64,000 bases of DNA, from the NCBI GenBank assembly GCA_029851415.1, contig CM056743.1:78262186-78326185 (forward strand). The letters run 5' to 3'. Shown here one piece after another: positions 19,323-28,803 of this stretch. Made by a program: the position numbers and the translations under genes. The stretch's first letter is position 1, and each line of letters begins with the position of its first letter. This stretch comes from Eretmocerus hayati. Taxonomy: Eukaryota; Arthropoda; Insecta; Hymenoptera; Aphelinidae. Under the pieces are notes generated by a model that did no database searches, was not told where the DNA came from, and worked only from the letters and a program-made list of their open reading frames with translations.

Positions 19323-22220
19323 GCGTTCCAAATCAACGCCATTGCCAAACCCAAAGATGAGACCAAATTCCTCACTCAAGAGGAAATCCTGGTTGAAATG
19401 CAGGAACAATTGAATGATCTTACAAAAAAGGTGAAGAAGATGTCTCGTCGCTCCAGCTCTCGTTCCAAATATCCATCGACAAAAGATAAGGATGGGAACC
19501 AGCGCAAACTCAAGCACTCGGGGACAATTGTGATGGTCGGAAAAAAATCAGCTGGTGTCACGAAACACACGAAGGAGCTGCACATTTCTGCGGCGAACCA
19601 AACGAGTATGAGTGGACAAAAAATCAGTCACGTCGCTCGAGATAGCAGCGATCAGCGACGCTATCTCGAGCGACGCGATGCATTCCGCCGCATTTTCTCA
19701 CCAGACTTGGAGACTGGGAATTCATATCCAGTCGATTCTGGAGCAGACATCTCGGTCATACCTGTGACCAGTGTGACTAAGAAAGAAAAAGTCGCTGACC
19801 ACAAATTATGGTGAGAGTCATGTAACTCTCGATTTAGGTTCCAGAAGACCACATAAGGGATATTTCCATGTAGCAGACGTCCCGTACGGGATCCTAGGAG
19901 CAGACTTCCTAGGACGTTGGCAGCTGGTCCCAGATATCAGTGCTTGCACCGTCATGGACGAGGAGACCAAATGGGTCCGGCGAGGACACCCAGCTCCTGC
20001 AACAGTACATGGAGTTTCTGTCATGGACAAATCGAATAAGACTGCGCCAATTCTTGCAGGTTTTCCTGAAATCACAGGAGGTCAGCGGGACATCAGACCG
20101 CGTGTTAAGGCCAAAACGCTTCACCACATAGTCACTATAGGACCGCCTATTGCTGCTCAGCCAAGACGCCTCCCACCAAAAAAGCTGAAGATAGCTCAAG
20201 AATTATTCAAGCAGATGATGGAAAACGGTGTCGCGCGCAGGTCAAAAAGTCAGTAAGCAAGTTCACTACATATGGCCCAAAAAACCAATCGGGAATGACG
20301 TCCGTGTGGTGATTACAGAGGCATGAATGCCCAGTCTGTCCAAGACGAATATCCAGTGAAAAATCCCCTGGATTTGAGCAAAGTAGTTCGAGGTAAGCGA
20401 TTTTCTTCCAAACTCGACTTGAAAAAAGCATTCAACCAGATGAACAATGCACCAGAGGACATACCAAAAACGGCGGTCATAGAACCGTTTGGTTTATTCG
20501 AATTTCTGAAAATGATGTTCGGAATGATGAATGCTACCCCAACCTTCTAGAGACATATGGATGAAGTGTTTTCGATTTAGAAGATGAAGTTTCTTGCAGT
20601 ATTGACGATGTGTCTTGGTGGCATCAAAAGACGAAGAGTCCCACAAAAAAATCTTGAGAATACTCTTCGAAAGATCACGTAACTATGGGTTGCGGGTTAA
20701 TGCCGACAAATGTGTTTTCTCCGTTCAGGAGATAGAAACTTGGGGCCATCGTGTATCAAAGAAAGGAGTAGAACCGTTGAAGAATGAGGTAAAGGCTATT
20801 CTCGAATTTGAGAAACCCAAATCTCAACAGGTTAATGGGAGTAATCAATTACTATACGCGGTTCGATAAAGGCGCTGCTGCTTACCAATCTCCTTCATAT
20901 GAACTGATCCAGGGAGTCAAGAAAAAAGACAATCTTCCTGTACCATGGGACGAAGAAACATCCGCAGCTTTTGAGAAATGCGAGGAAAATCTTGCAAATG
21001 CGACGCTACTAGCTCATCAGGATTCGGAGGCACCTCTGCGCATCTCCTCAGACGCATCTGCCACGCCAACGGGAGCAGTGCTGGAGCAAAAAGTCAACGA
21101 TGAATGGCGACCGCGAGGATTTTTTAAAGAAAATTCAACAAAGCTGAGAAAAACTATAGCACGTATGATCGTGAACTAGCTGCTTTATATCATGCTGTAA
21201 AATTCTCAAAAGGGACGATTGAAGGGTGTGAGCTACAACTGCGTGTGGACCAAAAGCCAATCACCTATGCATTCGTGCAGAAGGCGGATAAAGCTTCACC
21301 GCGGCAAAAGAGGTACCTCAGCTTCATCAGCGAATTCTGCACTGACGTCAAATACGTGAAGGGTGAAGAAAATGAGGTAGCAGATGCTCTATCGCGTGCA
21401 GCAGTGGACGCCATCAGAATGCCCTCAATCATAGATTCCAGCCAATTGTCCCAGGCACAGAACGACGATAACGAGTTGCAGCATCTCCATCAGAACAAGG
21501 AGAATACATCGCTCAGACTACACAAACTAAGCTACGGTCCGGATCTCCAGGGTATCTACTGCGATCTGAGTACAGAAGACACCCATCCATATGTACGCGT
21601 TGTTTTCAGAAGAAAAATATTTGGTGCCCTCCATGGACTAGCCCATCCTGGCCCAAAACCATCTGTCAAAATCATCTGCCAACGATACGTTTGGCCCAGT
21701 ATGAACAAACAGATAACCAAATGGACCAAAGGATGTGTCCCATGCCAACGTTTTGAAATAGCGCGTCACAATGAGCTCCAACCTAAAGCATTCAAGGAAC
21801 CAGACCAGTGTTTCGATCATGTATATATAGACATAGTTGGACCTCTACCTCGTTCACAAGGGTTTGAGTACTGCCTGACAATGATTGATGGTTTCACACG
21901 CTGGCCAGGAGCCATCCCAATCAAAGATATCACAGGACAAACAGTTGCAGATGCGTTCTATACGCATTGGGTATCTCGCTATGGAACGCCAAAGATTATA
22001 ACTCATGATCAAGGCTCACAATTTGAATGTGATTCATTCAAAGCTTTGGCAAAAATGATAGTGTGTGATACAAAACACACGACCCCATATCACCCAGCAG
22101 CAAATGGAATGATTAAGCGCTGGCATCGCACTGCCAAGGCGGCTATTCACTGCCACGCATCACAAGACTGGGTGCTACTTCTCCCTCCAACATTGTTGGA
22201 GCTTCGCACAGTGTACAAAA
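19323..22220 (+). pseudogene. pol remnant of gypsy A: protease, RT, RNase H, integrase
   Basis: Fragments in several frames give the Ty3/gypsy order. Protease has YPVDSGADISVIP (about 19730). RT has SSKLDLKKAFNQ (about 20410) and an SIDDV active-site remnant near 20600. RNase H has LRISSDASATPTGAVL (about 21035). Integrase has the HHCC region (CVPCQRF near 21740), YIDIVGP and THDQGSQFE. The third catalytic residue, expected as Glu in the ANGxxER motif, is Lys here (ANGMIKRWH). Multiple stops and shifts mean a dead copy. Coding ends at about 22220, where a large insertion begins. Confidence 0.85.
19631..19675. repeat. Perfect 16-bp inverted repeat inside gypsy A
   Basis: CGTCGCTCGAGATAGC (19631-19646) and its exact reverse complement (19660-19675) flank a 13-base loop, between the gag end and the protease. 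The perfection stands out in an otherwise mutated element. Confidence 0.85.
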
Positions 22221-22407
22221 TACGCTGCTCAAAGAGATTAGCAGGATGCTTCCTCAAATGACATTCATGTAATCAACAATTCAATTTATTGATTATCTGA
22301 AATTCGAAATATTATGATCTTTCATTATATAATGAAAATAATGTCACACGTTTATTCAGATTTCATTATGAAATCCATTGACATATACTTTTCTATCGTA
22401 TCCTTTA

Positions 22408-23212
22408 TGACGGTATATTATCTCGTCACATTAATTATTAATGCGAGTCCGCAAAGTGCAATGCGGCTCGCCAGGATCTGCTTGGCGGCGTCTTCCTCGT
22501 GGACACTGGCCTCCTGTCGGCCAGTGCTGCTCGTAATATGCATGAGCGCATGATAAAATTAGGACGAGTTCACGAGGAAACACTGATGAGTGATAACGCG
22601 AGCAGGTAAAGTTAACAAGGTTTGGATTTATTCAATCAATAATTTACAAAGCGCATCCGGGCGCGAACGCAACAGGTGAATATCACGCGAGAGAGAGCCA
22701 TACGCCATTAGAGAGAGTGAGAGAGAGATATAACTCGAGTAAGTACTCACAATGCGATTTCGCTAATATTAGGCCGCTGCCTCGGGGACGTCGCTCGTCC
22801 GGGTCTGCCTCGAACGCTAGGTGACCGGGGAATTCCTCCCCTCGCCGCTGGGTACGGGCCTCGACGCCTGCAGGTCTGGCGGTGTTAGCCGAGGGTAACC
22901 GGAGCACACGCGGCGCGGGAGAACGTACGGGCACCAGGACACGAGGTGCGTTGCGCGCGATAACCAAGTATAGTCTGCTGCTTGACCGGAAAGTCATCAA
23001 CTATGTCAATTTGGGCGAGCTACGCTCCGATTGGTCGGCCATCTTGTGGCGCGCGCGCATTCTCTCTCTCTCTCTAATTCAAACCTGAGCGCGTGACTCT
23101 CTCGTTGCTGCTGCATCACGGAACACCTGTAACAATCTTTTTATACAAATGAGGATTCAATTATAACTTAATACTAATTGCCGAGGAGAGAGTGATGGGA
23201 CTTTACCCGTCA
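22408..23212 (-). repeat. 3' LTR of gypsy B (805 bp)
   Basis: It matches the right LTR except for an extra 262-base block, about 22652-22913, bounded by GCGC in both copies. On the minus strand it starts TGACGGGTAAAG and ends TATACCGTCA. Confidence 0.92.
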
Positions 23213-23227
23213 CATACCTTCCCCCCA
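23213..23227 (-). promoter_or_regulatory. Polypurine tract of gypsy B
   Basis: The minus strand reads TGGGGGGAAGGTATG directly before the 3' LTR, the expected place for second-strand priming. Confidence 0.65.
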
Positions 23228-23663
23228 GACGCCGTTAGCCTAAGCGTACCGGCTCGAGGAAATCTCTCTCTGAGGCAACTATAATCAAAAGTAAAAGTTA
23301 TTAGAAAATGTATTTATTATATCTAAAGTACAAAAATATAATCGTCGAACCTGTCGACTAATCTCGTAAAAAATAAACTTTAGCTGATTGCCTCAATAAG
23401 CGAATGCGCATTTGGCATCTAAATGACAAGATGTACACATCATCAGTCTTCAAAATAAAAGGGAACAAAAGAAAGAACTGCACTTGATTAGTGACTTAGC
23501 AAGAAAGGAACTTTTCCATATTAAGTATGGCATTTTAGATAGCAATTTTAAGTATGTAAATATGTAAATAGTAGAAAAATTGTAAATATGTAAATAGAAT
23601 CAAAGGAAAGGTAAGGAAAATGTTGCCACTCTCGTGGACTCTCTCACAGCGATGACGCAACAG

Positions 23664-24470
23664 TTAGTGGAAGCCCGGATGATTAACACGGTTAGGGCAT
23701 TCGCGCCCACGCGCTACCCCTGCTAGACCGCAGACAGGGCACCAACGTCTCCTGTCCGGGTTAGCGCGTTGAGCACGACCAGGTTCCGCTGCACCCAGTT
23801 GCTCCCTTTGGCGTTGGGCTTCGCATAGCTGCCTCTGGAGTTGCGCAGCTTCCTCAGCTGTCCTTCTTTGGAATTCTTCCAGCTGTTGGCGGGCCTCCCT
23901 TTCCACTCTATTGGCGATTTCCCGCATTTCTTCGCGTTGTTTCTTGTGCGCCTCCGCCGCCTCATGTGCCGATCTTTCGTCTGCCACCCTAATTGGCAAG
24001 TTTCCAGCCAAGCGACGCCCTTCTTCTCCATATTTGGACAGGAAGTCATCCAAAAGAGTGAAAGTGTTATGGAACGCGGACCTAGCTTCGAGATAGCTGT
24101 TCCTGGATGAGATAATGGCTTCCTTGGTCCGGTTCCATTCCATGCCGATGGACGTCTCTATGGCTGGAATGTCTTCTTCTGTGTGGTTTTGAGGTGGCGG
24201 GGCCGCAATAGCGGGAAGTTCACGGGTTGGCTCGTCAATAGTTGGTCGAACGTGTGGTCTCCTCAAAGTCACAATACCATCACTCCTCAGTTGTATCAGT
24301 GCTTCTTCGACAGGTCGAGGGTCGTTAAGCGCATGCGCATAGGCACGAATTCTTCCTGGCTGCTCCGGCAGGACGTGTGCAATACGCAAATCACGGGCTG
24401 GAACTGTGTTCCTGACTATTTCGGCGCCTATCAGCACAAGGCGGAGAAGTTCTTCCCCGGAATGTCCCAT
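23664..24470 (-). CDS. Third ORF of gypsy B, env position, coiled coil with C-terminal Cys/His motif
   Basis: I do not recognise this 268-codon protein. The N-terminal part continues upstream in frame with a Cys/His cluster (CVCAEECRHCMGH), so the real start may lie upstream of 24470. The middle is Pro-rich. Residues about 160-230 are charged and heptad-like (HKKQREEMREIANRVEREAR), as in a long coiled coil. The end carries RRWCPVCGLAG and a CPNRVNHPGFH tail, a possible CCCH-type zinc site. There is no signal peptide or membrane segment, so it is not a classical envelope. It follows pol by about 190 bases, on the same strand and before the 3' LTR. An ATG at about 24596 opens another frame, so a single indel may separate two parts of one gene. 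Confidence 0.6.
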   Translation of the reverse strand: MGHSGEELLRLVLIGAEIVRNTVPARDLRIAHVLPEQPGRIRAYAHALNDPRPVEEALIQLRSDGIVTLRRPHVRPTIDEPTRELPAIAAPPPQNHTEEDIPAIETSIGMEWNRTKEAIISSRNSYLEARSAFHNTFTLLDDFLSKYGEEGRRLAGNLPIRVADERSAHEAAEAHKKQREEMREIANRVEREARQQLEEFQRRTAEEAAQLQRQLCEAQRQREQLGAAEPGRAQRANPDRRRWCPVCGLAGVARGRECPNRVNHPGFH

Positions 24471-24655
24471 ACAGTGGCGACATTCCTCTGCGCAGACGCA
24501 TTGATGACTGGCTGAATTTCGTGTTGCTCAGGAGCACCATTATTCTCTGCCGTCACAGGCTCGGGAGACGTGTCTGTGTCTTGGTGTTGTTCCATTTTGA
24601 CCTGTCGAGATGAGGTTAGGTGTTATGATGGTGTGAATTATGAAGAGTTAATATG

Positions 24656-27600
24656 TTAAAACATGAGTGATTGATCAATATGAGAAGGTGAAATGATTTT
24701 TCCGGACCGAGTTTTCCGAGGTGATGTCTCGTCCGATGGTATTTGCAGCGATGGCGCATTCTTCGAACCTTTAGGCCGCCCGCGACGTCTTACGGTGTTT
24801 GAATCGGTGTGCTGAACGGTCTCCGCGCGTTGGTCATTCGTTTCCGGTGTATTTTCCGTTTCCTGATCATTTTTCGCATACGACGGATCATTCGCAGGTT
24901 GTTCGCTTTCCGCCGCAGACGTACTTTGCGGAACGGTCGCAGTGTTCGGATCGCGTGCTGACGGTGCTCCGGTGTTCACGGTTATACGCGTTTTCCGGGG
25001 TCTGCCCCGCGGTTTCGCTCGCAATCGCGTTTGCGCATCATTTACAATTTCATCGTTGGACTCGTCTGGTCGAAGCTCGAGGTCGTTCTGCCGTGCAGTC
25101 GTCACGCCCTCGTCTTCTTCGGAAACAGCATCACTCTCGTCTTCTTCAGAAACAGCATCCGTCCGGTCCGGTTCCTCCTCGTTTGAGAAAAATGGCTTAA
25201 GATCGCATACTGGGAATGTTCCGAGTGAGACATTGTCATCGTCAACTACCTCGTATACATTCTCACCCAGTTTTGCTGAGATCTTGCCAGGTCCTCGGTA
25301 TTTTGGTGCAAGTTTAGCGGAAATGCCTTTGACTGCAGACGACAAAATGCGATTGCGCATCCAAACTTTTTCGCCGACGGCATACTGCACGTCACGGCGG
25401 TGAGCATTATAATATTTGCTCTGGCGTTCTTGCGCTTTAGCTGAGTTGTCTGCTGCAATTTCACGCAACTTACTTAGATTTCCCATATGGTTTTCCCATG
25501 TTTCAAGCTCTTCGGCCTCTGCGGCTTCTGCAGCTGCCACATCCTCCTGTCTACGAAACGTATGTGGAGGTGTGGGGTTCCTTCCTAGGTTTAGGAACGC
25601 TGGAGACATTTTTGTCGATTCTTGGGTGGCTGTGTTTATTGCAAACATCAGCTCAGGTAATTTTTCATCCCACGTGTTGTGGTTTTCAGTCACGAATGCT
25701 GTTATCCTAGCGCGAAGCGTACGGTTCTTATTTTCCGTCGGATTAGCTTGCGGATGATAAGCTGGACTAAATGATTGTTTGACGCCATTTTCTGTCAAGA
25801 ACGTCTCAAGTTCTTTGTTCTTGAACTCCTTGCCATTATCCGCATGGAAAATCTCTGGCGTACCAAAGCGCATAAAAATTCGCTCCTTGAGTTCCTTGAT
25901 GACAGTTTTTGCGTCAGCGCGTCTCGTTGCTACGATCTCTACCCAGCGTGTAAAGAGATCCACGAAAACGATGATATGTTTGTTGCCCTGGACCGTGCGG
26001 ACGTATGGGCCCATACAATCCGCAGCTACCATTGACCAAGGTTTCTTTGCTTGTCGTTTACCCATGAGTCCCGCTGGAGGTAGTTGCTGCACTTTTACTC
26101 GTTGACAGATGGAACAGCCTTTTACAAAGTTCGCGACATCCTTGTATAGGCTGGGCCAAAAGTAATAGCGTGCGATGCGATCTACTGTTTTGGTGCGGCC
26201 GAAATGGCCAGCCGTTGCTTCGCAGTGTCCTTCAGACATGACTTGTGCCCTTTGCTCTCTGGCCAGAACGAGTTTCCAGGCGTCGTCGTCTGAGACGAGA
26301 TCTTCTAGTATGCGATTTGGCCGCCAGATGTATAATCGACCCCCCGTGATCTTCATGTGTGGGTAATCCTCAGGATTTTCTGAGACTGCTTGATACGTTT
26401 TCAAGTACCACGCATCTTGCGTCTCTGGCACCAATGGTTGCACAGCAGCTAACCCCTCCTCTGTTTCATCTTCATACATGCGAGATAAACAATCGGGTAC
26501 GACATTAAGCTTGCCCTTGCGGTATTCTATGTCGAACGAGTACGATTGTAGTTCGAGAGACCACCTTGCTAGACGTCCTGTCGGATTCTTCAAGTTGCAT
26601 AACCACATTAAACAACTATGGTCGGTTATCACTTTGAAATGGTATCCTTCGACATAACAGCGCCATCTGCGGATCGCCCATAGAACTGCAAGGCCCTCAC
26701 GTTTGCTGACAGAGTAGTTTGCCTCCGCTCGCGTGAGTACACGACTAGCGAAGCAAATAACTCTTTCTTCGTCGTCAATCGTCTGTGTAAGCACTGCACC
26801 CAGGCCGGTGTTTGAAGCATCGGTCTGGATACAAAACTGATGTTCAGGTTCAAATGAAGGTTGGGCTAAAACCGGAGCTGTTGCGACTAGCGCTTTAATC
26901 CTATCAAAGGACTCTTGTTGCTCGGTGCCCCATACGTACTTCACGTTTTTCTTTGTGAGCCTTGTAAGAGGTTCAGCAATAGTTGCAAAGTCTTTCAAGA
27001 ATTTTCTGTACCATGAGGCCATGCCTAAAAAGCTCTGCAATTTCTTGATCTTTTTTGGTACTGGAAAATCCATGATTGGTGAAATTCTGGAGGGATCTGG
27101 ACGGCAACCGTCTTGATTTACTAACAGTCCCAAAAATCTAACCTCCTTTGCGCACCAAACGCTTTTCTCACGATTGACGGTGAGGTTAGCTTCGTTCAGG
27201 CGATTGAGGAATTTTTCCAGAACTTCGATGTGTTTTCCGAAGGTTTCGGTCACAATCAGTGAGTCATCTAAATATGTAACTACCCATTCCGATGATTCTG
27301 GTGTAATGACCATGTCGGCAAGTTGTTGGCAGGTAGATGGCGCTCCTGAGAGACCGAAGGGCATGGTTACAATTTCAAATAACCCTAGATTTTGAACTAC
27401 GAACGCGGTCATAGGGATAGACTCTTTTTCTAGCTCTATTTGCAAAAACGCTTTGCTTAAGTCTATGACTGAGATATATTTTGCATTGCGTAGTTTTCGC
27501 ATTATCACGTCCATAAAACGTTGAGGGTAAGCACACAGCTTTGACTTCTTATTCAACTTGCGGTAGTCGACGCACATGCGATATGTCCCGTCTGGTTTTA

Positions 27601-28033
27601 AAACCATGACCACAGGACTCGACCATTGAGACTTGGATCTCCGGATGATCCCCTGTTCTAACCACTCGTTGACTTGCTTATGCATTATTGCTTCAAGTTT
27701 CTTGGATACTGGATAATACTTTTGTTTAATCGGCGTGTTATCTGTGAGCTCGATTTTATGCTTAATCCATTTGGTACGACCAAGTTTACCATCATTGGCC
27801 GGAAGCGTCCTATCCAACATTCGCTGCAGCTTGTCTCTCTGAGCTTCTGCAAGATGTGCCAATCCAGCAGAGGATACAGGCGTTTCATTGCATGTCATTG
27901 AAGCCAGTTCGACTGGAAGGAGTTCCGCTCGTTCCTCAAGGCGAAGCATATTTTCGCGCGGTAATAATTGCGCATCAAGAGCTCGTATAAGATCTCCACC
28001 AATAAGCAGGTCGGCATCTGCCTCTCTCAGCAC
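24656..28033 (-). CDS. Gypsy B pol: protease end, RT, RNase H, integrase with AT-hooks
   Basis: About 1125 open codons. The retropepsin tail DADLLIGGDLIRALDAQLL starts the frame, and the protease active site ALFDPGASRTAL lies just upstream in the same frame (about 28220), with DPGA rather than DTGA or DSGA. RT shows VDYRKLNKKS, VIDLSKAFLQIEL, MPFGLSGAP and YLDD. RNase H has TDASNTGLGAVL, REGLAVLWAI and TDH. Integrase has H-H-C-C (CSICQRVK), AADCMGPY, FHADNGKEF and NPTENKNR, so D-D-E is intact. The C-terminal tail holds two AT-hook-like motifs, KPRGRPRKT and RRRGRPKGSK. A TAG at 28241-28243 separates the frame from its upstream part. Confidence 0.92.
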   Translation of the reverse strand: MLREADADLLIGGDLIRALDAQLLPRENMLRLEERAELLPVELASMTCNETPVSSAGLAHLAEAQRDKLQRMLDRTLPANDGKLGRTKWIKHKIELTDNTPIKQKYYPVSKKLEAIMHKQVNEWLEQGIIRRSKSQWSSPVVMVLKPDGTYRMCVDYRKLNKKSKLCAYPQRFMDVIMRKLRNAKYISVIDLSKAFLQIELEKESIPMTAFVVQNLGLFEIVTMPFGLSGAPSTCQQLADMVITPESSEWVVTYLDDSLIVTETFGKHIEVLEKFLNRLNEANLTVNREKSVWCAKEVRFLGLLVNQDGCRPDPSRISPIMDFPVPKKIKKLQSFLGMASWYRKFLKDFATIAEPLTRLTKKNVKYVWGTEQQESFDRIKALVATAPVLAQPSFEPEHQFCIQTDASNTGLGAVLTQTIDDEERVICFASRVLTRAEANYSVSKREGLAVLWAIRRWRCYVEGYHFKVITDHSCLMWLCNLKNPTGRLARWSLELQSYSFDIEYRKGKLNVVPDCLSRMYEDETEEGLAAVQPLVPETQDAWYLKTYQAVSENPEDYPHMKITGGRLYIWRPNRILEDLVSDDDAWKLVLAREQRAQVMSEGHCEATAGHFGRTKTVDRIARYYFWPSLYKDVANFVKGCSICQRVKVQQLPPAGLMGKRQAKKPWSMVAADCMGPYVRTVQGNKHIIVFVDLFTRWVEIVATRRADAKTVIKELKERIFMRFGTPEIFHADNGKEFKNKELETFLTENGVKQSFSPAYHPQANPTENKNRTLRARITAFVTENHNTWDEKLPELMFAINTATQESTKMSPAFLNLGRNPTPPHTFRRQEDVAAAEAAEAEELETWENHMGNLSKLREIAADNSAKAQERQSKYYNAHRRDVQYAVGEKVWMRNRILSSAVKGISAKLAPKYRGPGKISAKLGENVYEVVDDDNVSLGTFPVCDLKPFFSNEEEPDRTDAVSEEDESDAVSEEDEGVTTARQNDLELRPDESNDEIVNDAQTRLRAKPRGRPRKTRITVNTGAPSARDPNTATVPQSTSAAESEQPANDPSYAKNDQETENTPETNDQRAETVQHTDSNTVRRRGRPKGSKNAPSLQIPSDETSPRKTRSGKIISPSHIDQSLMF

Positions 28034-28240
28034 GATGGCCCATACTGTTCTGGTTATTCCTCCTACAGTAAAAGGAAGTTCAACTTCACCAAGTACAGGT
28101 GTACAATTCCCATCTGCGAGTCTGGCGCCTGGACCATAATAAGGTTCAATTTTTTGGCCAAGAGCTGTCGCTATTTGAAGACCAACTGGGCCAAGAGCTG
28201 TTCTTGAAGCACCCGGATCGAACAGTGCGCGAACGCTAAA

Positions 28241-28803
28241 CTAGTCGATTTCCACGTCCACCCACCAGCGAGGGAAATGGTCCGGTTTATTTTCAATACT
28301 CCCAATATAATGCGTTTCCCCGCAATCTTCACAGAAAATTGGAGGAAATTCACTGGTAGACGCAGTATCAGGAGAAGGTGGTAGCCCCGGGCAGGTCTCG
28401 TGCTCCTGGCTGGGGACAGCAGCGACCTCATCTACTTGTCCCCCTCCGCTTTTCCCGAACACTCAGGACAAGTGGGTCTGATATGACCTGGCCAACCGCA
28501 GCCATAACACTGCATATTCTCTTTGGGGCCTGGTTCTTTGTCGGCATTATGTTTGCTGATTACTTTGTCAGACTTGTCTTCGCCCTCCTGGGCAGGCTCC
28601 TTCTTCTTCTTCTTGTTTCTCCTCCAGTTTCTCTTCGCCTCTTGATCGGCAGGTTTATCAGATGAAGTACTCGAAGTTGAATTTGGTGCACTAGGCTTAG
28701 CAGCTGCCCCAGAGTTTGAATTTGCATTTTTTAACGCGTTTGCAATCGCTTTATTGATGATAGACTCGAGATTGGGCGTTGGCGCAGCAGCAGCCGGAGC
28801 CTG
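28241..28803 (-). pseudogene. Gypsy B gag C-terminus (zinc knuckle) and gag-pol junction
   Basis: Beyond the TGA that ends the long gag frame, the same frame continues with an Ala/Pro-rich linker and a lysine-rich stretch. It ends in a CX2CX4HX4C knuckle (CYGCGWPGHIRPTC) near 28480-28520, then stops at TAG 28434-28432. The pol frame is already open from 28462 (MFGKSGGGQ), so the two overlap by about 30 bases, consistent with a gag-pol frameshift site. The pol-frame part has a CEDCGETH motif and runs to the TAG at 28241. Nonsense codons at 28802-28804 (TGA) and 28241-28243 (TAG) are the only obvious damage. Confidence 0.7.

Noticed and set aside
22314..22553. Coding sequence across the gypsy B LTR boundary (also 32203-32553)
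   Set aside because: The shared part is LTR sequence present at both ends of the element and the rest is unrelated flank.
24799..25403. Plus-strand frames opposite the gypsy B integrase tail
   Set aside because: They are complements of the intact pol frame and carry no independent motif.
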